Positions 24,825-36,379 of a stretch of DNA of 64,000 nucleotides are shown one piece after another. Each line of letters opens with the position of its first letter. Positions within the stretch are counted from its first letter, which is position 1. The stretch covers positions 9,690,841 through 9,754,840 of the forward strand of contig CM033116.1 of NCBI GenBank assembly GCA_019321725.1. Reading direction: 5' to 3'. A model generated the notes under the pieces. That model had not been told where the DNA came from and made no database searches. It worked only from the letters and a program-made list of their open reading frames with translations. The translations under genes were made by a program, and so were the position numbers. Source of the stretch: Paulownia fortunei. Its lineage: Eukaryota > Streptophyta > Magnoliopsida > Lamiales > Paulowniaceae.

Positions 24825-27075
24825 ATGCCTTATTTTTACTTCAACACTCAGCGTGAGCTACTACTACTCCTACTTATTGTTCTTCCCCACCACCTATCCA
24901 CGGCGTACACCATCGGGGTCAACTACGGTACGGTGGCGGACAACCTTCCCCCGCCGTCTCAGGTGGCCGCATTCATAAGGGACCAAACCACCATCGACAA
25001 AGTGAAGATCTTCGACGCCAACCCTGACATCATCAAAGCCTTTGCAAACACTAACATTTCCCTCACCATCACCGTCCCCAACGATGCAGTTTTGGCTGTC
25101 GCAAAGCCTTCCGCCGCCCAATCATGGGTGGCCAACAACGTCCTCCCCTTTTACCTCGCCACCAAAATCCGCCGTATCACCGTTGGCAACGAAATCCTCG
25201 CCGCCGGAGACAAAAGCCTCATCGCCCACCTGCTTCCCGCGATGAAAGCCATTTACTCGGCTCTACAATTGGCAGAAATCGCTGATTATATTCAAGTCTC
25301 CACTCCCCATTCCCTCGGCATACTTTCCATATCTAACCCGCCGAGTTCGGGTCGGTTCAGGCGGGGCTACGGCCGGGTTATTTTTGCCCCGATTTTGGAA
25401 TTCCACCGCCAAACAAACACGCCGTTCATGGTCTGCCCCTACCCCTACTTCGGCTTCAACGAAAAAACTCTAAACTACGCCCTCTTCCAGCCAAACGGCG
25501 GCGTTTTTGACAAAGCCACGGGGTTGAACTACACTAACATGTTTGCCGGGCAAATGGACGCGGTTTACTCGGCGATGAAGCGGGTCGGGTATGGTGACGT
25601 GGACATCGTGGTGGCGGAAACGGGTTGGCCTTCCGCCGGTGACCCGAATCAGCCGGGTGTAAGCTTGGACAATGCGGTGTCCTATAACGCTAATTTGGTG
25701 AAATACGTCAATTCCGGCGTGGGCACGCCGTTGATGCCTAATAGGACGTTCGAGACGTACATTTTTTCTCTTTTTAATGAGGATCTCAAGCCAGGTACGT
25801 CGGAGAGGAGTTTCGGGTTTTTTCGACCCGATTTTGAACCCGTTTATGATGTGGGTGTTCTGCGCAACCCCCAGGTGAGAGTCATTCTTGCCTGTGTAAA
25901 AATAATTGTTATGTATCTTGATTAAGTTATTGAATTAGGAGCTAATTACCTGACATGCTTGTATTTGAAATTTCTGTAGAATTATTATTATCAGTATAAT
26001 AAGATGATTGAGTTTTATTATGACTTAGGAGAATATATATGAAGGTCATTACATCTAGTTCTGTATTTTTCTAACTGAAGTCTTGTAGATAGTTGCATGA
26101 TTGATTTTCTTTGTTTTTGCTCTCACTTTTGCATTCATAGTTAAGTAGAAAACTTCATGTTAGGAAATGCAAAATAATAGTATTACTTTTGGCTTTTGTT
26201 AAACATATATGATTTTTTATTACAAATCTTATTATTCAAGAAAGTGTAAATCCCAGCTATATACATTCTATCCAATGCAAGAGTACAAGATTAGAAACCC
26301 CATCTCACTGCAAACCCCACCTGATCCTCATCGTCTGGGAATAGAGTAGAAAACTGTTTTAGTCTAGTCAAATGCATCTGTAGAATATTACCGACCTAGT
26401 GTGTTTGTTTTAAATAAAATTAGAAATATTCAATTCGTGAATCCTCTATTAGCTCTTCCTCCAATTCTTCTGTTAATGAAACAAGGATAGTTGTCGGTTT
26501 TGTTGAACGCATCTTTCCCTCCCACCAAACACCATCTCATACAACGGAATTTGTTTCATTGTAGTCCACGGGTCCCACTCCTGAAGCTCCGTCTCCAATC
26601 TCTGATGGAGAGGTCAAGAAATGGTGTATACCAAAGAATGATGCCACCGATGCAGCTTTACAAGCAAACATAGACTTTGTGTGCGGGTCGGGAGTTGACT
26701 GTAAGCCCATACAAGATGGTGGTCCTTGCTTTCCGCCGGACAACGTGAGATCACATGCAGCGTATGCTATGAACGCTTATTACCAAGCCAATGGCCACAA
26801 TGATTTTGATTGTGATTTCATCAACACCGGTGTTGTAACTACTTCAGATCCTAGTAAGTTCCTTGGAATTTCTTCACTATGTGTTCTTTTTGTTTTGAGA
26901 TGCACTATAGAATTGGGTCCTTGGGATTGAATTTTATGAAATATCAGACGAAATATTGTCATATGAACTAACTTCTCTAATTCAATTTTCTTCTCAGCAT
27001 AAGCAAATAGCTAATCACTGTATACAAACATATGCTCTATTTGTAGGCTATGAAGAATGTACATATACTGCTTGA
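24825..27075 (+). CDS. Glucan endo-1,3-beta-glucosidase, GH17 with C-terminal X8/CBM43 domain
   Basis: Hydrolyses beta-1,3-glucan (callose) in the cell wall or apoplast. Three exons: 24825-25874, 26565-26853, 27047-27075. All introns are GT-AG, with phases 0 and 1, encoding 455 residues. Residues 1-27 form a hydrophobic secretion signal; the mature GH17 domain starts near TIGVNYG (29-35). The general acid is probably Glu123 (VGNEI) and the nucleophile Glu265 (VVAETGWPS). A short Pro/Ser linker leads to the X8 domain (about 370-454), with six cysteines completed by the tiny last exon (YEECTYTA). The protein ends there, with no hydrophobic tail, so no GPI anchor is expected, unlike many X8-bearing relatives. 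Exon 1 is markedly GC-richer than its flanks. Start choice: first ATG in frame, directly before the signal peptide. Family assignment is firm; the specific orthologue is not. Confidence 0.95.
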
Positions 27076-27888
27076 AGGAACCAATTGAGGCATAAGTGGT
27101 CTCATGTTCTACAGTGAGTTATCATGCCTATGGGCTAATTTATGAGAATCCTTCTTAGCTTCAACCGGTTGTACGTAGGTAGAACCATTAATCATCAATG
27201 GCAGGATGTGTAGCGGTTGCAGAGTCTAAGGTTAGCAAATTCGTTGTTTCTGAATGCTATCTTAGTTCTGTATCCTGAAATTTGGATTATTGAAGACACA
27301 CTTATCATATTGGCTCCATCACAGTTGTGTTTGCTTTCATTTTTTTTGTCATGATGTCATGATGGTTACTGTCTTCCTTGATCTTAATATCTTTTCCTAC
27401 TATTTTTTCAAGTTAGGAGGTACCATGACTCAGATTTCAGGATTATCTTAATCATTCATGTGCTGTGGTGGGATTCACGTTGTTACTATAACACTAGCCA
27501 AGGATAATTGTGATTGTTTGGGACTTGGACTTCGAATAGTGGAACCTCCTAACAATTACTCGTATTTTTCAAGTTCAATTCGGGTAAGAAATATTTAAAG
27601 ATACAAGCATCTTTTAATCCTTCATATATTCATACTTCTCTCCACTGAGAAAATTAAAACCCTGAATATAACTAGCTTCTGTCTGCCGAAATCCATCCAG
27701 GTTCTTTCCGTGTATCAATTAAATCACCTTTTTTAAGATCCATAAACTCTCACTAAGATAGATTTAATAATTAGTAGACTAAACTACATATCCACTTTAT
27801 GTTGGCGCTGAGAATTTCTTCTCTCTTTTCCTCGATTGAGTGTTACAATTTATTCATGAACTGATTGCTTTTTTTCATTAAGTGGGAC
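27076..27888. other. GH17 3' flank, no further gene seen
   Basis: Presumed 3' untranslated region then intergenic DNA. No obvious AATAAA near the stop codon and no convincing ORF on either strand. Confidence 0.5.
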
Positions 27889-27891
27889 TTA

Positions 27892-29782
27892 GAGGTGTTT
27901 GACTAAGCTTATTTTAAATATATTATAAGTTCCTACATAATGTTTTAGGAGCTTATAAGATATTACACTATTTTTTAAAAATAAGTTTTTAAGATGTTTG
28001 ATAAAATAAGATCTTGCAGGTTATATGTTGTTTTTAGATCTTATAAAATAATATAACATTAGATGTTAAGGTGTTTGGTGATTAAAAAGGACATGACGTA
28101 CGAGGCCATTAAGATCATGTAAATAGCTTATTTTTTGACATATTTTTGTATCTAAATTATTTTGAAATATTCTTCACAAATATTACAAACTAGTTTAGCT
28201 TCAAATAAAAGTTTCATGGGCAATTTTTAAATAAAAGTAAAAAGAAAAAAAATAGCAATTTTTCATCTTGGCATAATGATTGATGTTAAAATTAATTGTA
28301 ATGAATAATTTTAATCAAATAATTTACATTACCTTTAATTGGCACTTTGTTAATGAATTAATATTAATAGAAATTTTATTCTTTACTCAATTGCCATAAT
28401 TTATTATCGAGATAATCAAGAATATGCTCTTATTCTAATGCTAAATAAAAAATAAATAGACAACAAAAAATCTTTAAAATAATTATGATAACTCCAAAAT
28501 ATTTCACATTACATTTTTAAAATATTAGCATGATTCTACCTTTTTTATACATGAATAAATCACTAATGAGATTCTTACCAATAATTATTACTGTAGCAAA
28601 ATAATTTAAATTCACATAAATCTAAAAAGTGCTATTAAAATAAAAAATTACTATTAAATTGTCAAACATATGAGCCATAAATAAAAAAATAGAAAATTAA
28701 AATCTTCAAAATCATGTCATTGAAATTATCACCCCATCCTTAGCAATTGAATCACGCATTGCTATCCAATAAGCATTGCTCGGATTATTTTCATTTTCTA
28801 CATTCGAAACTCTAGTAGATGCTTCAGCAACATGTTCGGTATATAGCTCACAATTTTCATCGTTGCTACTTGGAATGCCTTGTCTTCAACATTTTACTTT
28901 CGTATATAATTGTGAATCGCCGTAGTTGCCAACACAATTTCTATTTGCATGTCAATATGAAAATAACGCATATCGGCTAAAATATTCCATCTTGCTTTCC
29001 AAACTTTAAAATTTCTTTCAATTCAATTTCTACATGAAGAGTGGTAGTAATCGAACTTTTCTTTTAAATTTCTTGTTACACGTAGTTGCCCATTCCTAGC
29101 TCAACGAAAGTCGTCAAGATAATATCTTTGATTCTCACTTTTATAAGGATCCATATATCCTAGCATATGCAAGTACCCGACGTCAACCAAGTAATATGTT
29201 TTTCCTTTTGGAATAGAAAAGTTGAGATTCAGATATGAATAGCTTCTCCAAATATATTATTATTATGGGGAGCTCCTTCCCATTCAGCCTAAACAAATGT
29301 AAAACACATATTGAAATCTACAAATGCAAAAATATTCTAAGTGCCAATACCTTTTGCGTCCGATACATAGTATTGCTTTTCCTTAACTATAAAGAAAAAT
29401 AAATGAGTAGTTTACAATCATTTTAGAAGTTCAATACATGCATGTGTGTGTATATTATTTATTTAAAAAATTACTTACATTAAAAAAAGGCTTGTACCCT
29501 TAATGTTGAGGCTTATGGTATCCTTTGCCCTCTTATACTCAAGATGGGATGTAATCATATTATCAGCTAGCTTACCAACAACCTTTAAAAAATGTCTTGA
29601 GATACTCTCACTTGAATGATTCTACATCTTTTGTAGCAACATGTTATCCGCACCATGAGCACAAGTCATGAAAAAATCCTCACTTCCTCGTAGATAAACG
29701 TTCTCCTTGTTGGATGAAAATCATACTTGTGGCCAATTCATGGAATAAGTCCATAAACACAGGTTTTGCTAGACGAAAGGCT
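27892..29782 (-). mobile_element. PIF/Harbinger DNA transposon relic with transposase
   Basis: The left terminus GAGGTGTTTGACTAAGCTT (from 27892) follows a TTA (27889-27891), the usual target triplet of PIF/Harbinger elements. A broken transposase occupies 28712-29782 on the minus strand. The right end is cut off by a SIRE-like LTR beginning at 29783, and I could not find the matching right terminus. The subterminal region (27900-28080) has the same 'cttataagatatt' and 'gtttgataaaataagatct' phrases as the small MITEs at 32250, 51517 and 53995/63874. Confidence 0.7.
28712..29782 (-). pseudogene. PIF/Harbinger transposase (DDE nuclease), truncated and broken
   Basis: The minus strand translates in pieces to a Harbinger-type transposase. 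An N-terminal part reads HSSESISRHFLKVV near 29600. A middle part reads KTYYLVDVGYLHMLGYMDPY near 29180. Further on are FDYYHSSCRN, a KVWKARWNILADMRY block and ATTAIHNYIRK near 28900. The C-terminal end is WIAMRDSIAKDG, with a stop at 28712-28714. Known members have a DDE catalytic triad in the nuclease domain; decay prevents confident placement here. The N-terminus is missing where the SIRE-like LTR begins. Multiple stops and frameshifts rule out function. Confidence 0.8.
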
Positions 29783-30651
29783 TGATAACATCTAATATAA
29801 TTTGTTTCCCAATTTTATTAAGTTCAACTTAAATCTTTAGTGTTGTGTGAAGTGTTGTAATATCAACTTGATTGGTGTTGTTAACGTGTTGTAACATCAA
29901 GTTAAAACACGCAACTGAAATATAAAATTAGACATAAGGATTTTTAACATACTTTAGATACAAAGTATCCTACTGCATGCGACCACACTAGATAAAGAAA
30001 CAATCTACTAATCAGTATTAATATTATAGAATACAATATAATTCAATTTAAAGATTCTCCCTCACATTAAAGACCATTCTTTACACTCCATCAATTAGTT
30101 ATTTCTACGAGCTCTAATCGACTTTAATCAGCACTGTTAGACTCCCTCCAATTCTAAATTCATTCGATTGCTGATGTTGTCATCTTACGAATTCCTATTA
30201 CTTTGTTCTCCCGAAAAATATATATGAGTACACTTGTCTCACACTTGAATCATTTTGTGACACTATGTGGGAACATCCACACATTTCTTCAAAGTCAAGG
30301 CTTGGTATATATGCAACACATTCAATTCCAATCAGATCCCCTCAAATCGGGTGTTGATTAGCTACATATCTTACTTGATACTTATCTTGATTTATTTCCT
30401 TCAAGTTCTTCTATTTACTTATCAAATCAAATCAAGTATATCTTGATCAATTTCAACACGATTATCTCCAATTTAATTTCGCATATACTTAAATTAAATA
30501 TCTCGAAACTCATTGAAATATGAAAATCTATACAGATAAAATAAAATTAATTTATTAAATCATGTATTGTCAGTATTGCAACACTCCCAGCAACACCTGG
30601 CTACTGTTCAAAGAAACAGTTTCCATAAATGCCTATATTTAAATATTAATA
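29783..30651 (-). repeat. 3' LTR of the SIRE-like fragment
   Basis: About 869 bases, estimated by matching to 42800-43746. The plus-strand left end is TGATAACATC, corresponding to the ...TTTTATCA end of the other LTRs. The right end is placed where the purine tract GTAGGAGAA meets the LTR in the reverse complement; the LTR's own TG has decayed. Confidence 0.65.
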
Positions 30652-30969
30652 TTCTCCTACTTATGTATTTTTGGTCAAAACCAACTTAACTCCCCCGAAA
30701 ATAAGCTACATATTTTTATAATTTAAAATCATTTCTAGTACCACTATGTTGGAACATGAGTGTTGCAACACTATAATTATCACATCAAAAACAATTCAGA
30801 CTGGTACTATTCCCCCTGCATGCATGAACAAAATACTTAAAAGCAAATAATATCCATGAACGCATAAACACAAGCAGCAAAAACAATTGTCTAGAGTGAC
30901 ACAACACTCGTTAACAAATCAAAGCAAAAATAAATTGTTTGCAAAGTTTAAAGTAGAAAATACTGATGC

Positions 30970-31105
30970 TTAATCATCGTCTCCTTCCTCCTCGGCATCA
31001 TCCTCAGTACCACTTCCTTCATCATCTACTTCCTCCTCAGCATCTTCTTCCTCCTTATCCTCAAATTCATTCATCAGACTCCCCTGTGTGTCTGTTGCTA
31101 CTGCA
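30970..31105 (-). pseudogene. Acidic C-terminal tail of SIRE-like extra ORF
   Basis: Minus-strand translation gives a Glu/Asp-rich tail (EDKEEEDAEEEVDDEG...) ending with a TAA at 30970-30972. It corresponds to the acidic tail of the extra ORF of the neighbouring element (near 42400-42490). Only the last 45 or so residues are left, so it is a fragment. Confidence 0.6.
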
Positions 31106-32249
31106 GGCCAAAACAAATGATAGAAAAAATTATGGATGATCGTATGAGATTTGATGTAATATAAATCGATTTTTTTGGATTTTCTCTCATTCTATCCAAA
31201 ATAAAAAGAAAATCTCTCCCAAGTTTTGTTCAAATATTCATAAATTCCCTTGAGAATTATTTGAATTATACTAGTTTCTTTTGCGATTTAATATTTTTAA
31301 TTTATCACAATATTCTGAAATTATATTTCATGATGTATATAAGCACATTCTAAATTATTCTAAATAGAGAATATTTGTATTTCACAAAAATTACACATAT
31401 CTCTTGTATTTTAACTTGTTCTGTCACATATTTTATATTTTTTAAAAATTATTGAGCACTGCAGCACTGTTGTTGCCATTGCGTAAACAACCAATAGCCT
31501 ACCCATGTTTAAAAATCCATTTTACAGTTAACTTCAATTTTTTATACTTGATAGCGAGTTTGATGTTGGTAAGCAAAGAGAAGGAAGAACAACCAATAGC
31601 CTACCCATGTTTAAAAATCCACTTTACAAGTTAATTTTAATTTAACAAAGGATAAAAGAGCTATTTCATTAAAATATTTAGAATTTTCTGATGGTGTTGG
31701 TGTTAGGAAAGATGAAAATAATTTTGAAAATATGTGAGATATCTGTATTTATATTAAATCTTGTAGGAGGTTTGTGTAATTATCTCAAAAATCAAGAAAG
31801 CAAGTGTATAAATTCCTTACAAAAGGTACAGGTTTCTTTAGGCAAATCCCTGTATGTTCAATATTAATCTAATCCTAGCCACATAGTATTTGACTAATTA
31901 GGTGAATTTTTTTGACGAGTTCTTGTTTGGCAACAAAAGAAATGAACACGGACACTAGGTAAATTAGCAACTTCAGTACATGCTTCGAAAAAGTAAACAA
32001 GAAAGAGAAAATATCTTAAGTTTGATATCTTGATGTATTAAATTATATTTTATTGTTTATTAAAAAGAAAACGCTCAATAGAATTTGATAAAAGTTTTAA
32101 AAAGAGAAGTTTATAAGTTCCAAAAATAAGATAATGGGATCTTATTAGCTCCTTAAAAAAAGCAAGGAGTTCCTTTTCATACCTTGATTTGCTAAATTAT
32201 GCTTAATCATTTCAATTAAAGGAACTCGTGATAGAATTGTGCATCATTA
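31106..32249. other. AT-rich spacer with a partial MITE-like repeat
   Basis: No gene recognised. The stretch 32085-32245 (agaagtttataagttcc... aaggagttcc) resembles the interior of the adjacent MITE at about 32335-32500, so it may be a partial second copy. A 48-base direct repeat lies at 31486 and 31588. Confidence 0.45.
31486..31635. repeat. 48-base direct repeat, 102 bases apart
   Basis: The phrase beginning aacaaccaatagcctaccca occurs at 31486-31533 and again at 31588-31635 with few differences. Its frame-preserving spacing of 102 produces a duplicated peptide, but nothing else suggests coding. Confidence 0.75.
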
Positions 32250-32741
32250 GAGGGTGTTTGGCTGAATTTATAAATTTTTTAATACATCTTTTTAAGAGTT
32301 TATAAGATATCTAGAGTGTTTGATAAAAAAATAAATAAATTAAAAGAGTTTATAAATTCTTAAAATAATATAATGAGATCTTATAAGATCTCTAAAAAAA
32401 AAAGGTAAGGAGATTCCTTCGGTATTTTACTGTACAAAATTATATTTGATCATTTCGTTAAAGAGGTTACTCAGTAGAATGGTGTACCACTTATAAAGTG
32501 TATGACGAGTTTATAAGTTTTTAAAATCTCATTTGTAAGATTGCAAACTCCTTTTCTAATTTCACCATATCAATTATACCATTATCATTACTAACATGTT
32601 ACAAATTCAATAATCTTATTTTTAAAGTCAGATCTAGTATCATTCAAATTTTAGAAATATCTTAAAAGATGTGGAAGCAAAAATATGTAATAAAATGTAT
32701 AAGTTTATAAAATATTTAAATAAGCCTAGCCAAACATCTTT
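32250..32741. mobile_element. Tourist-like (PIF/Harbinger) MITE
   Basis: 492 bases. The termini are GAGGGTGTTTGGCTGAATTT on the left and, reading the reverse strand, AAAGATGTTTGGCTAGGCTT on the right. The TTA triplet flanks both ends (32247-32249 and 32742-32744). No coding sequence. Interior phrases match the left end of the Harbinger relic at 27892, suggesting derivation from it or a close relative. Confidence 0.75.
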
Positions 32742-32744
32742 TTA

Positions 32745-33310
32745 CTTAAAGTGCATGAGCTTTTTGAAGTGCTTAACCTTACAAGAGATAAATAATTACT
32801 TATATTATCATGAGATCTTCCAAAATCATGTATGTGGTATACATATTGTACGAAAACAAATGTAAGAGAAAGAGAGATTAAGGAAGGATGAAATATAAAA
32901 ACAAAAGAGACATATTCAATCGTTTACATATTGCTTGAAAATGGCAAAAAAACACTTTTAACAAAATTCATAGTCAAAACGGCTCCCATGAACTTTCTAT
33001 AAAAAGGTAAATTAACCCCTTTGACATTTTGCATCTGGTGTTGATTTACAAGATGAAAAATGTCATTGTTACTCTCAATAATAAAAAAACTCTGAAACTG
33101 CTACAATATGGATATGCACTTCCGGCACCGTCAATGCTGACACTTACTGTATCACATGTCGTTGCCAACACCACATAGTTCAATACCATCCTGCATTGTC
33201 ATCCAAACCTCATTCATAGTTGTTGTCACCCTCGGAGAACCTCTACGGGGATGTCTCCCCTGTGCTTAGTACCAACCATTGATGACTACTACGACTAATG
33301 CTGACAAATA
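32745..33310. other. Spacer, no gene recognised
   Basis: An AT-rich part followed by a C-rich low-complexity part (33120-33300). No repeat boundary or convincing ORF. Confidence 0.45.
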
Positions 33311-33452
33311 AACCAAATTATTCGATATTTGATTTAAGATTGATCGCTAAAAATTTATCTGAGTTTGGTTTGTTAAACATGATATATTAAACTTGAATAT
33401 ATTTTTGTCCTTCGATAAGATTTGAACTCGATTCGATTGGTAATAAAATAAA

Positions 33453-33492
<40 letters not shown>

Positions 33493-33650
33493 ATCAAACT
33501 ACTCGACCTAGATCCATGTTCGATTTGATTAAAATTTATTCAAACTCGACTTAATCGACAATCAAACCAAACTCAAATAAAAATATTAAAACTTGATAAA
33601 ATTCAAATAATTTTGAATTCAACTCGAATTGATTTGTTTATATCATTAAG
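33311..33650. repeat. Foldback (hairpin) repeat with central (TA)n
   Basis: Left and right arms are diverged inverted copies: atctgagtttggtttgtt (about 33357-33374) pairs with the reverse complement of the 33555-33580 region (atttgagtttggtttgatt). A (TA)n run of about 17 units (33456-33489) lies near the centre. It has the form of a non-autonomous foldback MITE; no target duplication was identified. Confidence 0.5.
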
Positions 33651-33706
33651 TTTAACTGTTCCACAATAACACCAGATCCAACCACCATTTGTCGGCCCTT
33701 CCACTA

Positions 33707-34667
33707 TGTTAAAGTGAGAAAATATTGGTATTTATGAAAGTTGGCATTTTGCACAAAAATCAGGTGTTGTAAAAAATATCGTGAGAGATGTTGAAACACT
33801 GACGGAACAAAATTGTATTAATTAATTTTAATTAATTATCATTATTCTGTGCAGGTTTCCATGATTCAGGAATTTTCAAAATATTTATTTTACGTATTTT
33901 GTAAAGTCACATTTGTAATAAATGTACTGAAATTAAAGATACTCTTCATTTGTTTTGATAAAGTAAGAGAAAATTTGCAGAATCTTATGGATAAGGTAAC
34001 AAATCAAAGAATAAATCTCTTTCAAATATGCAGCAGTCAAGACCTGATTTCAAGGGAATTTAAACTGAAATACATGGCTGCATATGTACCAAGTTTCAAC
34101 GTTGAAGAACCTAAGTAAATGAACTGTATAGTGCCACAAAAAGTGATTCAAGGATGAAACGAGTTTACTCTCATACATTCTTCTGGAGAAGAAGGTAAAA
34201 GATCTTTAGGAGATGACCGAATCAACCATCTAAAGGAGTTCAAAGTTGGAGGGAGTCCAGTAGTGCTGATTACTCATATACATTCTTTGGGAGAATAAGA
34301 TGAAGGTTTTCAAGAGAAGACTGAATCAGCCATTTTAAGAAGTTTAGAGTTGGAGAGAGTCCAACAGTATCGATTAAAGTCGAGAAGAACTCGCAGGAAC
34401 AACTAATTAGTGGAATGTGGTCTTCATTTAATGAGAGAGTCTTTAAATTGATTTAATTTAATGAATTATATTCTGTAAATTGTTACTAATTAGTGGATTA
34501 TTTTTTTCTCTGGGTGTGGCTTCGTACATATAAAGTACGTTGTACTTGAAGCACATAAAAATTATGGTATTATCTTTTTAATATCTGTTGTGTGTTCTAT
34601 CTAGATGTTGTAATATTTTTCACAAGACTTAAGATTTTAAGAAAAAAATGGGCAACAGATTTTATCA
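33707..34667 (+). repeat. 5' LTR of SIRE-like element
   Basis: 961 bases from TGTTAAAGTGAG to GATTTTATCA. It aligns by eye with 42800-43746 along its length. The next bases, tttggtacaaagcgtg, are a decayed match to the initiator tRNA-Met primer-binding site. Confidence 0.82.
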
Positions 34668-34799
34668 TTTGGTACAAAGCGTGTCACTAAAATTAATTAG
34701 TGAGATTCTGGTTTCTATCTGTTGCATGCATGGAACAATTATGTGGAGAAAGTTTAATGTATGTCCTCCATTACTTAATAGATCCAATTACTTTTATTA

Positions 34800-36209
34800 G
34801 AAAGCCCAAATGAAGACATTAATCAAGTCACTTGGAGTCAGTCTTGACAGGATGGAAGCATCTAACAAAAATTATTGAAGAAGATGAGGTCCTCAAACCT
34901 GAAATGGAATGATCTACAGCAGAGAATCAAATGGCTAATTTCAATTCAAAAGCACTAAATGCCATATTTAGTGTAGTTGATGAGAATAAATTCAAACTGA
35001 TCTCTATATGGGAATTTACTACGGAAGCATGGGATGTCTTACAAGTTGCATACGAAGGAACTAAGGTTGTAAGAATGTTTAAACTTCAGATTCTTGCCAC
35101 TAGATTTGAAATTCGAAGATGCAAGAAAATGAAACAATTTCTGAATTTAATGCTAAATTTTGTGATATTACTAATAAAGCACATACTTTTGGAGAAATAT
35201 ATATTGATTTTAAACTTGTTAGGAAGTTTTGAGATCACTTTCACATAGATTTGCATACAAAGTGACTGCTATTGAGGAAGCTATGGATTTTACAGAACTG
35301 AGGTTAGATGAACTGATGGGGGCACTAGAAACCTTTGAAATGAATTTGAACCAAAATAAAAGAGAAAAGAACAAAGTAGTTACTTTGCAGGTTGAAGTTG
35401 TTACATCAAAAAATGTTGAAGCTGTTACATCAGAAAATGAACAAGATCATGGGAATGATGATGATATGAATGACCAACTTGTTTTACTTACCAAGATCTT
35501 TGAGAAATTTCTAAAGTAAATGAATAAAGGAAAAAAATCCTCAAAGGCTAGTAAACTATCTAACTCTCTAAAGAATAAAAATGATTCTAATTCATCTGAT
35601 TTTAGGAAAAGCAGAAAAACTCAATGTAGGGAATATGAAGAATTTGGTCACATTCAAGCTGATTGTGCTAACACATTAAAGAAAATAGGCAGATTACTCA
35701 ACACCACTTGGAGTGATAGAGATTCTAAAGGCAGCCAAGAAGAACATGTTAGCAGTTATGTTACACTTACCTTAGTTACCCTGAAAAAGGAGAAACAGAC
35801 AAAAGCATTGGATGATGTCAGAAATGTTGCAACACCTAGCACGTATGGGTCAATTATTTTTCCTTCTGAAATTTGTCTAAATTCTGTTTCTTTGGCAGGT
35901 ATAGATTCTTATGAAAGTAACGATGATGAAGGGCCTAGTCTTGAGGACATTCAACACAAGTACCAAAAAATATTTTAGAATTAGTTTAAAGTGTGCAAAA
36001 TTAATGAAGGGCATGTGAAACAAGTTGCTACCTTGACAACGGAGGAAGAGACACTCAAAGCTGATATGATTCGATTTGAACTTCTTGCCACTGAAAAAAT
36101 ATATGAACTTGATAGAGTTAAGAATGAGCTAGAGAACACAATGAAATCTATAAGAAATTTGAATTCTGCAACTTCTCAGTTGGATAAAATTCTTTCCATA
36201 GGACAGTGA
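34800..36209 (+). pseudogene. Copia gag, SIRE-like, broken
   Basis: Open pieces at 34931-35248, 35229-35519, 35520-35978 and 35991-36209 lie in order with overlaps and frame changes. The first carries the FKLISIWEFTTEAWDVLQ capsid-type motif. The second runs into RLDELMGALETFEMN. The third has the zinc knuckle at about 35620-35660, CREYEEFGHIQADC, in which the second Cys of the CCHC is replaced by Tyr. The fourth is a coiled-coil-like Glu/Leu-rich segment typical of the C-terminus of SIRE gag. The frameshifts make it non-functional. Confidence 0.75.
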
Positions 36210-36379
36210 CTTTGCTGGATTATGATATTCAGGAGGAGAATCATCCTCAAAAAGTGCAGAATTGTAGAACTCAAGTAAAAGTTCTAAAATAGTTTTTGTA
36301 AAGAAAATTGGTCAGTCTGAATCTATGTTTGAATCAGCCAAGAAGTTCTAATTAAAAAGACAGAGACCTAAACCCAAAA

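Larger units (their letters stand above)
29783..31105 (-). mobile_element. Fragment of a SIRE-like copia element (3' end)
   Basis: A minus-strand fragment homologous to the 3' end of the element at 33707-43746: the acidic tail of its extra ORF (30970-31105), a spacer, a polypurine-like tract and an LTR (29783-30651). Shared phrases include the reverse complements of 'gttggagggagtctaacag' and 'ttttgaccaaaaatgcc'. It interrupts or abuts the Harbinger relic. The rest of the element is absent. Confidence 0.75.

Noticed and set aside
24671..24856. ORF upstream of and overlapping the GH17 start
   Set aside because: It begins before the TATA box and is in a different frame, with no recognisable product.
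24894..25121. Antisense open frame over GH17 exon 1
   Set aside because: It lies opposite a well-supported exon and reflects GC-rich codon usage on the coding strand.
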